Source: Mediterraneibacter gnavus ATCC 29149 (GTDB lineage Bacteria > Bacillota > Clostridia > Lachnospirales > Lachnospiraceae). Taken from it: a DNA stretch of 64,000 nt. Location: contig NZ_CP043051.1 of assembly GCF_008121495.1 (NCBI RefSeq), positions 2,065,001-2,129,000 of the forward strand. Direction: 5' to 3'. The position numbers were made by a program, and so were the translations under genes. Position 1 is the stretch's first letter. Each line of letters starts with the position of its first letter. Shown piece after piece: positions 53,045-60,941 of this stretch. The notes under the pieces are model-generated. The model saw only the letters and a list, made by a program, of their open reading frames with translations, was not told where the DNA came from and did no database searches.

Positions 53045-54313
53045 ATGGCAAAGTTTGGCATTAACGACATTCTGAACGCAAAGACGAAAGCGGCAGGGCA
53101 ACAGGCACAGACAGAGGGATACAAAGAGATTTATTTAAGCCCTTATGAGGTAAAGGCAGCGCAGGAGAATACACACCAGAAATTAGAGAACATAGAAGAG
53201 CTGGCAGACAGCTTTTTACACGTAGGACAGGAACAGCCTACAGTATTGGCGAGAGTAAATGGGGAATACCGTATAATCGACGGACACAGACGTAATGCGG
53301 CAAATATTTTGAACTTAGAGCGGGGGCATAAGGAGTATGAGAAAGTGCTTTACCGCTTTATGGATATGAGCGAGGCAATGTATGAGCTGCGCTTATTGGC
53401 GGGCAACGGATATACGCAGGAACTTACAGCCTATGAAAAAACCAGATTAGTAGAGCGCACAAAAGCTGCACTTATCAGAGCCAAGGAAGAGGACGGCTTA
53501 GAGATACAAGGCAAAATGCGTGATTTAGTGGCGGCTATGATAAACGAAAGCAGCACAAACGTAGCCAGAATGGACGCAATCAACAACAATGCTACGCCAG
53601 AGATTAAAGAGCAGCTGAAAGAGGGAAAATTAGGAATTACAGCAGCGTATGAGGCAGCAAAACTGGGAGAGGACGAGCAGAGAGAAATAGCAGAGAAAGC
53701 GGCAGCAGGCGAGAACGTAAGGGCAAAAGAGATAGCGGAAAAAGTAGCCGAGAAAAAGGCGGGCGACGATTACGAGACACCGCACCCAGAAAGCATAACG
53801 TCTTTGTGCTATTCCTGCCAGAAATACAAGGACTGCAACGTAAAAACGGGAACGTGCCAGAAATGCGACCAGTACATAAACAAGGCAGAGGCTGAAAAGA
53901 CGGACGAACAGCGGTACAGCGAAGAGCAGGACGCTATAGACCGCCAGACAAAGAAGAAATTGCAGGAGCGGGCAGACGCAGAAAAAATGGAGCATCTGCC
54001 AAGCGAGGGAAACACAGAGCATAAGCAGCATGAGATAAAAATAGCGGCATCTTATTACGAGGACGTAGTAAGCGGAAAAAAAGGCTTTGAACTGCGGAAG
54101 AATGACAGAGGCTATAAACAGGGCGACAGCCTTAAAATGCTGGAATTTAAGGACGGTAAGCATACAGGGCGCACGATTGATGCAGATATTATTTATATGC
54201 TGGAAGATTATACAGGGCTTACAGATGGCTACTGTATTCTGGGTATCAGAGTAACAGACTATACGGGTAAGGTGTCCGAAACGGACACAGAAAGCGGGGT
54301 AGAGCATGAATAG
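53045..54313 (+). CDS. parB: ParB-like protein fused to a DUF3850/ASCH-like domain
   Basis: A 422-residue fusion. Residues ~25-100 form a ParB nuclease-like domain (EELADSFLHVGQEQPTVLARVNGEYRIIDGHRRNAA), ~110-230 the helix-turn-helix part, then comes a Cys-rich linker (LCYSCQKYKDCNVKTGTCQKC). Residues ~325-410 form a DUF3850 PUA/ASCH-fold domain (HEIKIAASYYEDVVSGKKGFELRKNDRGYKQGD, in part). It should bind centromere-like sites with ParA; the C-terminal domain may bind nucleic acid or a ligand. I know of no characterised protein with this order. Confidence 0.85.
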   Translation: MAKFGINDILNAKTKAAGQQAQTEGYKEIYLSPYEVKAAQENTHQKLENIEELADSFLHVGQEQPTVLARVNGEYRIIDGHRRNAANILNLERGHKEYEKVLYRFMDMSEAMYELRLLAGNGYTQELTAYEKTRLVERTKAALIRAKEEDGLEIQGKMRDLVAAMINESSTNVARMDAINNNATPEIKEQLKEGKLGITAAYEAAKLGEDEQREIAEKAAAGENVRAKEIAEKVAEKKAGDDYETPHPESITSLCYSCQKYKDCNVKTGTCQKCDQYINKAEAEKTDEQRYSEEQDAIDRQTKKKLQERADAEKMEHLPSEGNTEHKQHEIKIAASYYEDVVSGKKGFELRKNDRGYKQGDSLKMLEFKDGKHTGRTIDADIIYMLEDYTGLTDGYCILGIRVTDYTGKVSETDTESGVEHE

Positions 54314-54539
54314 ACGGCAGCGGAAAAAGAAGAAAGCACAGGTATTTACAATTATTCTGGGTTGTACGGCATTTTGCAAGGCAGAGCAATACGAGAAGAT
54401 GAGGAAAAGCGCAGAATATCAGTTACGAACAGGCAGCGTGGTTATGCTGCCTGCATACTTGCACGTAGAGGCAATTATAAAGCAGCGAGGCGGCAGAAAT
54501 ATTGAGATTAAGCAGGAAAACGGGGTAGTAAATGTTTGA
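54306..54539 (+). CDS. Small basic phage protein, unknown
   Basis: A 77-residue protein with an N-terminus rich in Arg/Lys (MNRRQRKKKKAQ) and a strand-like remainder (VVMLPAYLHVEAIIKQRGGRNIEIKQ). It overlaps both neighbours by eight bases. No family is recognised. Confidence 0.6.
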   Translation: MNRRQRKKKKAQVFTIILGCTAFCKAEQYEKMRKSAEYQLRTGSVVMLPAYLHVEAIIKQRGGRNIEIKQENGVVNV

Positions 54540-54699
54540 GTATATGGACGGCATAGTAAATGCAGTGGAAGAATTTGGACAGGCAGCAGTAGACATAGCG
54601 GTATATATGCTGATATGTGTAGCTATACTGGCGTTGATAATAACAGCGCCAGTATGGCTACTGCCGTATAAAATGTGGAGAAAGGGGCGCAAGGAATGA
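54532..54699 (+). CDS. Small single-helix membrane protein
   Basis: 55 residues, MFEYMDGIVNAVEEFGQAAVDIAVYMLICVAILALIITAPVWLL then a basic tail. One transmembrane helix is clear. It overlaps the upstream gene by eight bases and the downstream gene by ATGA. The function is unknown. Confidence 0.6.
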   Translation: MFEYMDGIVNAVEEFGQAAVDIAVYMLICVAILALIITAPVWLLPYKMWRKGRKE

Positions 54700-54974
54700 A
54701 ATACAGACAGTGGAAAAAGAACTACAAGAAAAAGCACGGAGTAAACCCGCCGTTAGAGCTGGACAAGCGAAAACAGCGCAGGCTTGCAAGAAAAATGGCA
54801 AGACAGATAAATAAAACATTGCCAACAGCAGCAGAAACATTGACGGCAGCTATTAACAGCTGGGTGCAGAGTATAAAGCCAGCACTGGCGACATTATGCG
54901 AGAACGTAGCAGCGGCGTTTAGCAATATGGCAGCGGGATTGAGAGAAGAAAGCGAGGCGGTAGAAAATGACTAA
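54696..54974 (+). CDS. Small phage protein, unknown
   Basis: A 92-residue protein with a very basic N-terminus (KYRQWKKNYKKKHG) and an amphipathic helical C-terminal half. It ends LREESEAVEND, coded by the GAAAGCGAGG start cassette of the next gene. The function is unknown. Confidence 0.6.
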   Translation: MKYRQWKKNYKKKHGVNPPLELDKRKQRRLARKMARQINKTLPTAAETLTAAINSWVQSIKPALATLCENVAAAFSNMAAGLREESEAVEND

Positions 54975-55062
54975 TATTTTACTGGGAATTATAGCACTGG
55001 AATTGCTGGCTATATTTTCAAAGCTGGACAAACTGGAAGAGAGGGGCAGAGAGAATGAATAA
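54967..55062 (+). CDS. Tiny membrane peptide
   Basis: 31 residues, MTNILLGIIALELLAIFSKLDKLEERGRENE. It has one short hydrophobic helix and a charged tail. It is preceded by GAAAGCGAGG and overlaps the ssb start by eight bases. Its main effect may be translational coupling to ssb. Confidence 0.5.
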   Translation: MTNILLGIIALELLAIFSKLDKLEERGRENE

Positions 55063-55450
55063 CGTATCACTTACAGGGCGGCTTACAAGAGAGCCAGAGC
55101 TTAGATATGGCGGTCAGGACAATAGCACAGCTATTACCCGCTTTACGCTTGCGGTAGACGACGGGAAAGACACAGATTTTATAAATATTAAGTGTTTCGG
55201 ACGTACTGCGGAATGGGCGCAGAAATGGTTAAGCAAAGGCAGTAGGGCAGAGGTTACTGGCAAGATTAAAACAGGCAGCTACGAGAGCCAGCGCACGGGC
55301 AGTAAGGTATATTACACAGAGGTTGTGGCAAATAGCGTAGGCTTTGGAGAGAGCAAAGCAGAGGCAGAGGCGAGAGGGCAGCAGCTGCCGGAGAGTGACG
55401 GGTTTATGAATATCCCAGAGGGAGCAGACGAAGAGCTGCCGTTTAATTAA
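55055..55450 (+). CDS. ssb: Single-stranded DNA-binding protein
   Basis: A 131-residue SSB. MNNVSLTGRLTREPELRY opens the OB-fold, with DFINIKCFGRTAEWAQKWLSKGSRAEVTGKI central. The acidic tail ends DEELPF, the motif that recruits host replication and repair proteins. It covers single-stranded DNA during phage replication. It is the second OB-fold protein in this element. Confidence 0.96.
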   Translation: MNNVSLTGRLTREPELRYGGQDNSTAITRFTLAVDDGKDTDFINIKCFGRTAEWAQKWLSKGSRAEVTGKIKTGSYESQRTGSKVYYTEVVANSVGFGESKAEAEARGQQLPESDGFMNIPEGADEELPFN

Positions 55451-55470
55451 CAGAAAGCGAGGTACAGAAC

Positions 55471-56037
55471 ATGGAGCAGGAAGAAACAAAGACAACAGCG
55501 GCGGCAGGGGTAGAAATGCCGCCAGAGGCTGAAAGCTGGGTACAACTGCATGAAAGCGAATTAACAGAGCTGATGCAGAAACAGGCAAAGGCTGCAATAA
55601 CGGAACTGAAACGACAGGAAAAGCAGGAGAGGAAGAAAGAGAAATACCACAACACTTTTACGCTTATGAAATGTTACCGTGATGCGGTTTTTCATATCGA
55701 GAACGCCATAAGCGACGGGCAGCAGTTAGAGCTTAAGGGCATGACGGACGAGCAGCAGCGTACATACTTAGAGAGTATCAGACGCACACGCTTTAAGACA
55801 TTGATAATGACAGCACATATAGACAAGGCAGTAGAAGAGATAGAGCGTCGCAGAGAGGCAGCAGGCAGAGGCGTAGAGTACAAGGCTTTTGAAATGTATT
55901 TCATGCAGGGTATGGACTATGCGGAAATTGCAGAGGAACTGGACACAGGAAAGAACACACCGAGGCGCTGGGTTACGGGCATCATAAACGAGCTGTCAGT
56001 ATTATTGTGGGGGATTGACGAAGAGAGGGTAAAGTAA
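55471..56037 (+). CDS. Sigma region 4-like/ArpU-type phage transcription regulator
   Basis: A 188-residue protein. A charged N-terminal part is followed by FEMYFMQGMDYAEIAEELDTGKNTPRRWVTGIINELSVLL (~residues 140-180), a helix-turn-helix like sigma-70 region 4 and ArpU-family late regulators. Its place just upstream of the packaging genes is where such late activators sit. A promoter and short RNA lie between it and HNH. GAAAGCGAGG lies upstream. Confidence 0.75.
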   Translation: MEQEETKTTAAAGVEMPPEAESWVQLHESELTELMQKQAKAAITELKRQEKQERKKEKYHNTFTLMKCYRDAVFHIENAISDGQQLELKGMTDEQQRTYLESIRRTRFKTLIMTAHIDKAVEEIERRREAAGRGVEYKAFEMYFMQGMDYAEIAEELDTGKNTPRRWVTGIINELSVLLWGIDEERVK

Positions 56038-56457
56038 GTGTTTGAAAAAATAAAAGCATGGATAAAAAGAAAGCGGGAAACAGCGAGAGAACAGCAGGCG
56101 GCAGACAGGTTGATAAAGCATATAGAGCAGGCGTTAGGATTTGAGCTTTACGAGTGGCAGAGGTTATATATAATAACTGGGATATGGCAGCCGCCAGAGG
56201 GACGGCTACACGGAAGAACGACAGCATATATATTGCGGCTATTATTAGACCAGAGTAAGCCACTGCTGCTATATGAGTTTTCACAGGTGGCAGCGTATGC
56301 AGATAACCCATTTATGGGGCGGCAATATCAGCCAGTACCCATGCAGTATGTAGGCTGGTTTAGACACGAGATAAGGAGTATATACGAGCAGCTAAGAGCA
56401 GCAGGCGTGCCAGTAAGAGAAATGATAACAGAGCAGCAGCGGGTAATATCGTGGTAA
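56038..56457 (+). CDS. Phage protein with degenerate P-loop-like motif (GTG start)
   Basis: A 139-residue protein beginning directly after the previous stop. LGFELYEWQRLYIITGIWQPPEGRLHGRTTAYILRLLL resembles the Q-motif plus Walker A arrangement of helicases or terminases, but the expected Lys is Arg (GRLHGRTT) and no Walker B follows. It may be a truncated or regulatory relative. The function is unknown. Confidence 0.65.
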   Translation: MFEKIKAWIKRKRETAREQQAADRLIKHIEQALGFELYEWQRLYIITGIWQPPEGRLHGRTTAYILRLLLDQSKPLLLYEFSQVAAYADNPFMGRQYQPVPMQYVGWFRHEIRSIYEQLRAAGVPVREMITEQQRVISW

Positions 56458-56467
56458 AAACGTGGTG

Positions 56468-56496
56468 TTTACATGGGAAAACAAAAAAGATACAAT
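56468..56496 (+). promoter_or_regulatory. Promoter of the phage small RNA or late genes
   Basis: TTTACA, a 17-base spacer and TACAAT. It is the best sigma-A promoter I see in the phage segment and lies between the regulator genes and the HNH gene. Confidence 0.6.
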
Positions 56497-56502
56497 GGTA
56501 GC

Positions 56503-56559
56503 ATGAAATGAGTAGGCGATAGCTTAAGCCATGTGCGGCAGCAGTTGCCTACTCTTTTT
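56503..56559 (+). ncRNA. Candidate ~57-nt phage small RNA
   Basis: The unit starts about seven bases after TACAAT. GAGTAGGC (56510-56517) pairs perfectly with GCCTACTC (56547-56554) and five T follow. The 29-base loop holds the palindrome GCTTAAGC and a GCGGCAGCAG stretch. It has no open reading frame of note. It could be a real small RNA or a terminator with a long loop that is relieved by the late regulator. Confidence 0.5.
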
Positions 56560-56580
56560 CTATTCATTCTTTAGCCTCCA

Positions 56581-56608
56581 CCCAGCGCATGAAACTTAGG
56601 GCGCTGGG
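56581..56608 (+). promoter_or_regulatory. Hairpin in the HNH gene leader
   Basis: CCCAGCGC pairs perfectly with GCGCTGGG across a 12-base loop. The HNH ribosome site starts eight bases later. It may shape translation or be part of the packaging region. Confidence 0.45.
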
Positions 56609-56632
56609 GAATGAAGAAAGAGAGGGGACAGT

Positions 56633-56932
56633 ATGAAAGCATGGGCTAAGAGTTTTTATTTATCAGCGGCATGGGAAAAAACCAGAGCCGCTTATTTAAT
56701 GTCACAAGATTATATTTGTGAACGCTGCGGGCAACCAGCAAAGATAGTGCATCATAAGCGCTGGCTTAACAGAGAGAACATAAACGACATAAGCGTTACG
56801 TTGTGCTGGGATAACTTAGAGGCGTTGTGCCAAGACTGCCACAACAAGGAACACCACAAACAGGAGAGACATAAGCGGTATCGGTTCGACGAGAACGGCG
56901 GCATACTCCCCCCATATCAGAAAAATAATTAA
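56633..56932 (+). CDS. HNH endonuclease, packaging-associated
   Basis: A 99-residue HNH protein. CERCGQPAKIVHHKRWLNRENINDISVTLCWDNLEALCQDCHNKEHH (in part, ~residues 26-75) contains the two C-x2-C zinc knuckles and the His-Asn-His metal site. Phages with HNH next to terminase use it for DNA cleavage at cos together with the terminase. GAAAGAGAGG lies upstream. Confidence 0.94.
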   Translation: MKAWAKSFYLSAAWEKTRAAYLMSQDYICERCGQPAKIVHHKRWLNRENINDISVTLCWDNLEALCQDCHNKEHHKQERHKRYRFDENGGILPPYQKNN

Positions 56933-56934
56933 AG

Positions 56935-57037
56935 GGGGCGAATACCGAGGGGGATACCCTAAAATTACCCTACGGGCGTGCGCACGGGTGGTGTAGGGGG
57001 TGTGGTGCGGCGCAGGAATGGAAAGCGGGGTAAAGGA
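56935..57037 (+). other. Probable cos (packaging) region
   Basis: The 100-base noncoding gap between HNH and the small terminase is G-rich and unlike its surroundings. CCCTAC (56968-56973) and GTAGGG (56993-56998) are inverted around the palindrome GTGCGCAC (56978-56985). In HK97-type phages with HNH, the cohesive-end site lies here. The cut positions cannot be read off. Confidence 0.5.
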
Positions 57038-57391
57038 ATGGCAACAAAGAAAGAGAAAACCAAAGAACAGAGGATAAAGACCGAAAAGACCAGACTTAAG
57101 GGAATTTTCAAGGACTTAGACGAAAACAAAAGAAAATTAGTAACGCCGCTGATAGAAAAGGCTGCATTTATGAGCGTTGAGCTGGACGACTTGCAGGCGA
57201 AACTTGAAAAAGACGGCTGGACGAGTGAGTACCAGAACGGGCAGAACCAGTGGGGAACAAAGAAAAGCCCAGAGGCAGAAACCTACATAGCGCTTAGTAA
57301 GAACTATGCAGCAGTGATTAAGCAGCTTACAGAATTAGTACCAGCTGCGAAACGAAAGACAAGCAGGCTGGCGGCTTTGCGGGAAGAGTAA
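57038..57391 (+). CDS. Terminase small subunit, P27-like
   Basis: A 117-residue protein. A basic N-terminus (MATKKEKTKEQRIKTEKTRLK) is followed by FKDLDENKRKLVTPLIEKAAFMSVELDDLQAKLEKDGW and a C-terminal helix, typical of P27-family small terminases that bind the packaging site. The start follows AAAGG. The terL gene is six bases downstream. Confidence 0.82.
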   Translation: MATKKEKTKEQRIKTEKTRLKGIFKDLDENKRKLVTPLIEKAAFMSVELDDLQAKLEKDGWTSEYQNGQNQWGTKKSPEAETYIALSKNYAAVIKQLTELVPAAKRKTSRLAALREE

Positions 57392-57397
57392 GCAATA

Positions 57398-59053
57398 TTG
57401 CCGCCTTATCGAAATTATATCTATGAGTACCACGCAAAGATTACAAGCGGCGAAATCATAGCGGGAAAATGGATAAAGAAAATATACGAAATCATTATAA
57501 ACGGGCTGCAAAAGCAGGAGTATTTTTTTAATGCAAAGGCTGCGAATAAGGCTATACGGTTCATAGAGAACTTTTGCCACCACAGCAAGGGACGTAATGA
57601 TTTAATCAAGTTGGAGCTATGGCAGAAAGCCATAGTTTCTGTTATTTTTGGCATACAAGACGCAGAAAAAATACGTATTTTCCGTGAAATTTTTATTGTA
57701 ATTGGCAGAAAAAACGGAAAAAGTTTATTTGCATCTGCGATTATTGCATATATGGCGTACTTAGAGCCGGAGTATGGACAAGAAATATACTGCTTAGCAC
57801 CGAAATTAGACCAAGCGGCGCTGGTGTACGACGGATTTTATCAAATGGTACAGGCAGAGGACGAGTTAGCGGAGCTGGCAAAGAAACGGCGCAGCGATAT
57901 TTATATTGCGGAGAGCAACACGGTAATAAAACCGATTGCTTTTAATGCCAAGAAGTCAGACGGATTTAACCCACAGCTTGTGGTATGTGATGAAATGGCA
58001 GCATGGAGCGGGGACGCTGGACTAAAACAGTATGAGGTTATGAAATCCGCTTTAGGCGCACGTACTCAACCTATGATATTGAGCATAAGCACTGCCGGAT
58101 ATATCAACGACAGTATTTATGATGAACTAATGAAACGTAGCACAAGTTTCTTGAAAGGAAACAGCAAAGAGCGCAGGCTATTACCATTCCTTTACATGAT
58201 TGATGATGTGGAGAAGTGGAACGACATAGACGAACTGAAAAAGGCTAACCCTAACATGGGTGTATCCGTAAAAGAAAGTTTCTTTATGGACGAGATAGCC
58301 GTAGCAGAGGGCAGCTTAAGTAAAAAAGCAGAGTTCCTTACAAAGTATTGCAATATCAAGCAGAACAGCTCTATTGCATGGCTGGAATATCAGACAGTAG
58401 AGAACGCCGGAGTAGAAAAGACCTTAGAAGACTTTAGGGACTGCTACGCAGTGGGCGGTATCGACTTAAGCCAGACAACAGACCTAACAGCAGCAAGCGT
58501 GGTTATTCAGAAAGACGGCACGCTATATGCGTTTACACAGTTCTTTATGCCACGGGGCAGGCTGGAATACCTACAGGCTACAGACGGCGTGCCGTATGAC
58601 ATATTTGTAAGAAAGGGACTGATAACCTTAAGCGGCGAGAATTACGTAGACTACCACGACGTTTACAGCTGGTTTACTATGCTGCTGGAAAATTACGGTA
58701 TACGACCTCTGAAAATCGGCTACGACAGATACAGCGCCCAGTACCTTATTACCGATATGGCAAATTATGGTTTTCACATGGACGACGTTTACCAAGGCGA
58801 AAACCTTACACCAGTTATACGGGAGTTTGAGGGCATCATAAAAGACGGCGATTTTAAGATTGCCGACAACAATTTACTAAAGACACATTTCTTAAATGTT
58901 GCGCTTAAGCACAACATGGAAACAAGAAAATTCAGATCTATAAAAATCGAGCAGCGGGCGCATATCGACGGCTTTGTATCTGTCATAGATGCAATGACCG
59001 TGCGGCAGAAATACTGGGAAGAGTGCGGCGAGCTGCTTAAAAATGCCGCATAG
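57398..59053 (+). CDS. terL: Terminase large subunit
   Basis: A 551-residue packaging motor. The ATPase has IVIGRKNGKSLFASAII (Walker A, ~residues 105-115) and LVVCDEMAAWSG (Walker B). The nuclease domain has GGIDLSQTTDLTAASVV (first Asp, ~residue 360) and IGYDRYSAQYL. It belongs to the Terminase_1 family of HK97-like phages. The predicted start is TTG at 57398, since YIYEYHAKITSGEIIAGKWI is the normal family N-terminus. Confidence 0.95.
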   Translation: MPPYRNYIYEYHAKITSGEIIAGKWIKKIYEIIINGLQKQEYFFNAKAANKAIRFIENFCHHSKGRNDLIKLELWQKAIVSVIFGIQDAEKIRIFREIFIVIGRKNGKSLFASAIIAYMAYLEPEYGQEIYCLAPKLDQAALVYDGFYQMVQAEDELAELAKKRRSDIYIAESNTVIKPIAFNAKKSDGFNPQLVVCDEMAAWSGDAGLKQYEVMKSALGARTQPMILSISTAGYINDSIYDELMKRSTSFLKGNSKERRLLPFLYMIDDVEKWNDIDELKKANPNMGVSVKESFFMDEIAVAEGSLSKKAEFLTKYCNIKQNSSIAWLEYQTVENAGVEKTLEDFRDCYAVGGIDLSQTTDLTAASVVIQKDGTLYAFTQFFMPRGRLEYLQATDGVPYDIFVRKGLITLSGENYVDYHDVYSWFTMLLENYGIRPLKIGYDRYSAQYLITDMANYGFHMDDVYQGENLTPVIREFEGIIKDGDFKIADNNLLKTHFLNVALKHNMETRKFRSIKIEQRAHIDGFVSVIDAMTVRQKYWEECGELLKNAA

Positions 59054-59070
59054 AAAGGAGTGTAAACGGC

Positions 59071-60321
59071 ATGAAATTTTTAGACTATCTTTTTCATGGC
59101 AAAGAATTAAAAGCCATAGGTAATTATTTCAAAATGCTGAACGGATACAGCCCGACGTTTACCAGCTTTAGCGGCGGCGTGTATGAAATGGATTTAACCA
59201 GAACGGCTATAAATAATTTTGCCACACATTGCAGCAAGCTAAAGCCGGAGATAGAGGGCAGCGCCCTTAAGTCGCTGGAAAAGACATTGCAGCATAAACC
59301 CAACTACTTCATGGATACAACAAAATTTATAAAGCGTCTGGCAACGTATGTAGCGGTGGAACACACCGCTTTTATTATACCTATCGAGGATGAATACGGG
59401 CGCTTGTGTGGCTGGTATCCGTTGCGGGCTGAACGCTGCGAGGTGGTAGAGAGTGAGGGGCAGTTATATTTACGGTATCTGTTTGCAAATGGCAGCTATG
59501 GAGCTATTGAGTTTGAGCGTGTAGGCATTATGACAGACTTTGAATATAAAGACGACCTTTTCGGAGAGGACAACAGCACGCTTGCACCAACTATGCAGCT
59601 GATACATACGCAGAATGAGGGAATTATAAACGCTGTAAAAAATTCTGCAAATATCCGTTTTCTGGCAAAGGTGGCAAATATGCTGAAACCAGAGGATATA
59701 AAGAAAGAGCGGAAACGCTTTACAGAGGATAACTTAAGCGCCGACAACGATAGCGGCATGATTATTTATGATAACAAGTTTAGTGAGCTGAAACAGGTAG
59801 AAAGCAAACCATATACACCAAACGCATTGCAGATGCAGCACATACAGGAAAATGTATGTACGCATTTTGGTACAAATATGGATATTCTGCAAAATAAATT
59901 TGATGAAAATACGTGGAACGCTTACTACGAGGGGAAAATAGAACCGTTTGCAATACAGCTATCGCTTGTTATGACAAATATGAGCTTTACAGAGAGAGAA
60001 AGAGCCTGCGGCAATGCTATTTTCTTTTCTGCAAACCGCCTACAATACGCCAGCAACGCCACAAAGTTAAGCGTAAGTACACAGCTTTTCGACCGTGCGC
60101 TACTGAACAGAAACGGCGTAATGGATATATGGAACATGGCACACGTTGAGGACGGGGAAAAGTATTATATCCGAAAGGAATATACAGAGGTAAGCGAGCT
60201 GCACAAAGGAAGTGAGCAGCCAGTTATCATACAGCAAGTACCGCAGCAGACAGAACCAGCAGCAGGAGAAGAGCCGCAGAACGGACAGGAAGAGAAAGAG
60301 GGTGTAAATAATGCCAGTTAA
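59071..60321 (+). CDS. Phage portal protein, HK97 family
   Basis: A 416-residue portal. The order and motifs fit: NGYSPTFTSF, ITFTRTAINNFATH-like segment near residue 50, FIIPIEDEYGRLCGWYPLRAERCEV, and NEGIINAVKNSANIRFLAKV. The tail is rich in Gln/Glu/Pro. It forms the ring through which DNA enters the head. AAAGGAG precedes the ATG. It overlaps the protease gene by 11 bases. Confidence 0.92.
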   Translation: MKFLDYLFHGKELKAIGNYFKMLNGYSPTFTSFSGGVYEMDLTRTAINNFATHCSKLKPEIEGSALKSLEKTLQHKPNYFMDTTKFIKRLATYVAVEHTAFIIPIEDEYGRLCGWYPLRAERCEVVESEGQLYLRYLFANGSYGAIEFERVGIMTDFEYKDDLFGEDNSTLAPTMQLIHTQNEGIINAVKNSANIRFLAKVANMLKPEDIKKERKRFTEDNLSADNDSGMIIYDNKFSELKQVESKPYTPNALQMQHIQENVCTHFGTNMDILQNKFDENTWNAYYEGKIEPFAIQLSLVMTNMSFTERERACGNAIFFSANRLQYASNATKLSVSTQLFDRALLNRNGVMDIWNMAHVEDGEKYYIRKEYTEVSELHKGSEQPVIIQQVPQQTEPAAGEEPQNGQEEKEGVNNAS

Positions 60322-60910
60322 GAAAGAGCGGGAATATAGAACGCTGGTAGCGCCTCTGGCTGCGCAGAGTTCCGGCGAAAAGCGTTTACAGTCGGAGTGC
60401 TACGTAGAGGGCTACGCTACTACATTTAATGCGCCATACCTTTTATATGAGTTTGAGGACGGCACAAAGATTTACGAAAGAATAGACGCACACGCATTAG
60501 ACAGCGCAGACATGAGCGACGTTATCATGCAGTACGACCATGAAGGCAGAGTATTTGCCAGACAGTCAAATAATACGCTGATTTTAGAGCCGGACGTAAA
60601 GGGGCTTTTTGTGGCAGCAGACTTAAGCCGGACAGACTTAGCCCGTGGGCTGTATCAGGACATAAGCGCAGGAATGATTACTAAAATGTCATGGGCGTTT
60701 ACAGTGGCAGAGGAAAGTTACGACAGAGAAACACATACAAGAACAATTTTGAAAATCAAAAAGGTTTATGATGTATCAGCCGTGAGCATTCCGGCAAATA
60801 ACGATACTGAAATAAGCGCCCGTGCTTTTGCGAGTAGGAGTTACGAGCGAGAGCGGCAGGAGTTGCTTAAGAGGCGGGCAGCAATACTAAAGATTAAGGC
60901 GAGCTTATAA
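60311..60910 (+). CDS. Prohead protease, HK97 (U35/S78) family
   Basis: A 199-residue protease. CYVEGYATTFNAPYLLYEFEDGTKIYERIDAHALDSADMSDVIMQYDHEGRVFAR (in part) holds the catalytic His, and GLYQDISAGMITKMSWAF (~residues 115-135) the nucleophilic Ser. It cleaves the capsid N-terminal delta domain during head maturation. Confidence 0.94.
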   Translation: MPVKKEREYRTLVAPLAAQSSGEKRLQSECYVEGYATTFNAPYLLYEFEDGTKIYERIDAHALDSADMSDVIMQYDHEGRVFARQSNNTLILEPDVKGLFVAADLSRTDLARGLYQDISAGMITKMSWAFTVAEESYDRETHTRTILKIKKVYDVSAVSIPANNDTEISARAFASRSYERERQELLKRRAAILKIKASL

Positions 60911-60941
60911 AAACCAAAAACAAAAAAGGAGAACACAGATT

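Noticed and set aside
47440-54974. ESEAGNE-type shared C-terminal peptides as a protein tag or degron
   Set aside because: They coincide exactly with the ribosome-site cassette of the next gene and appear to be its by-product.
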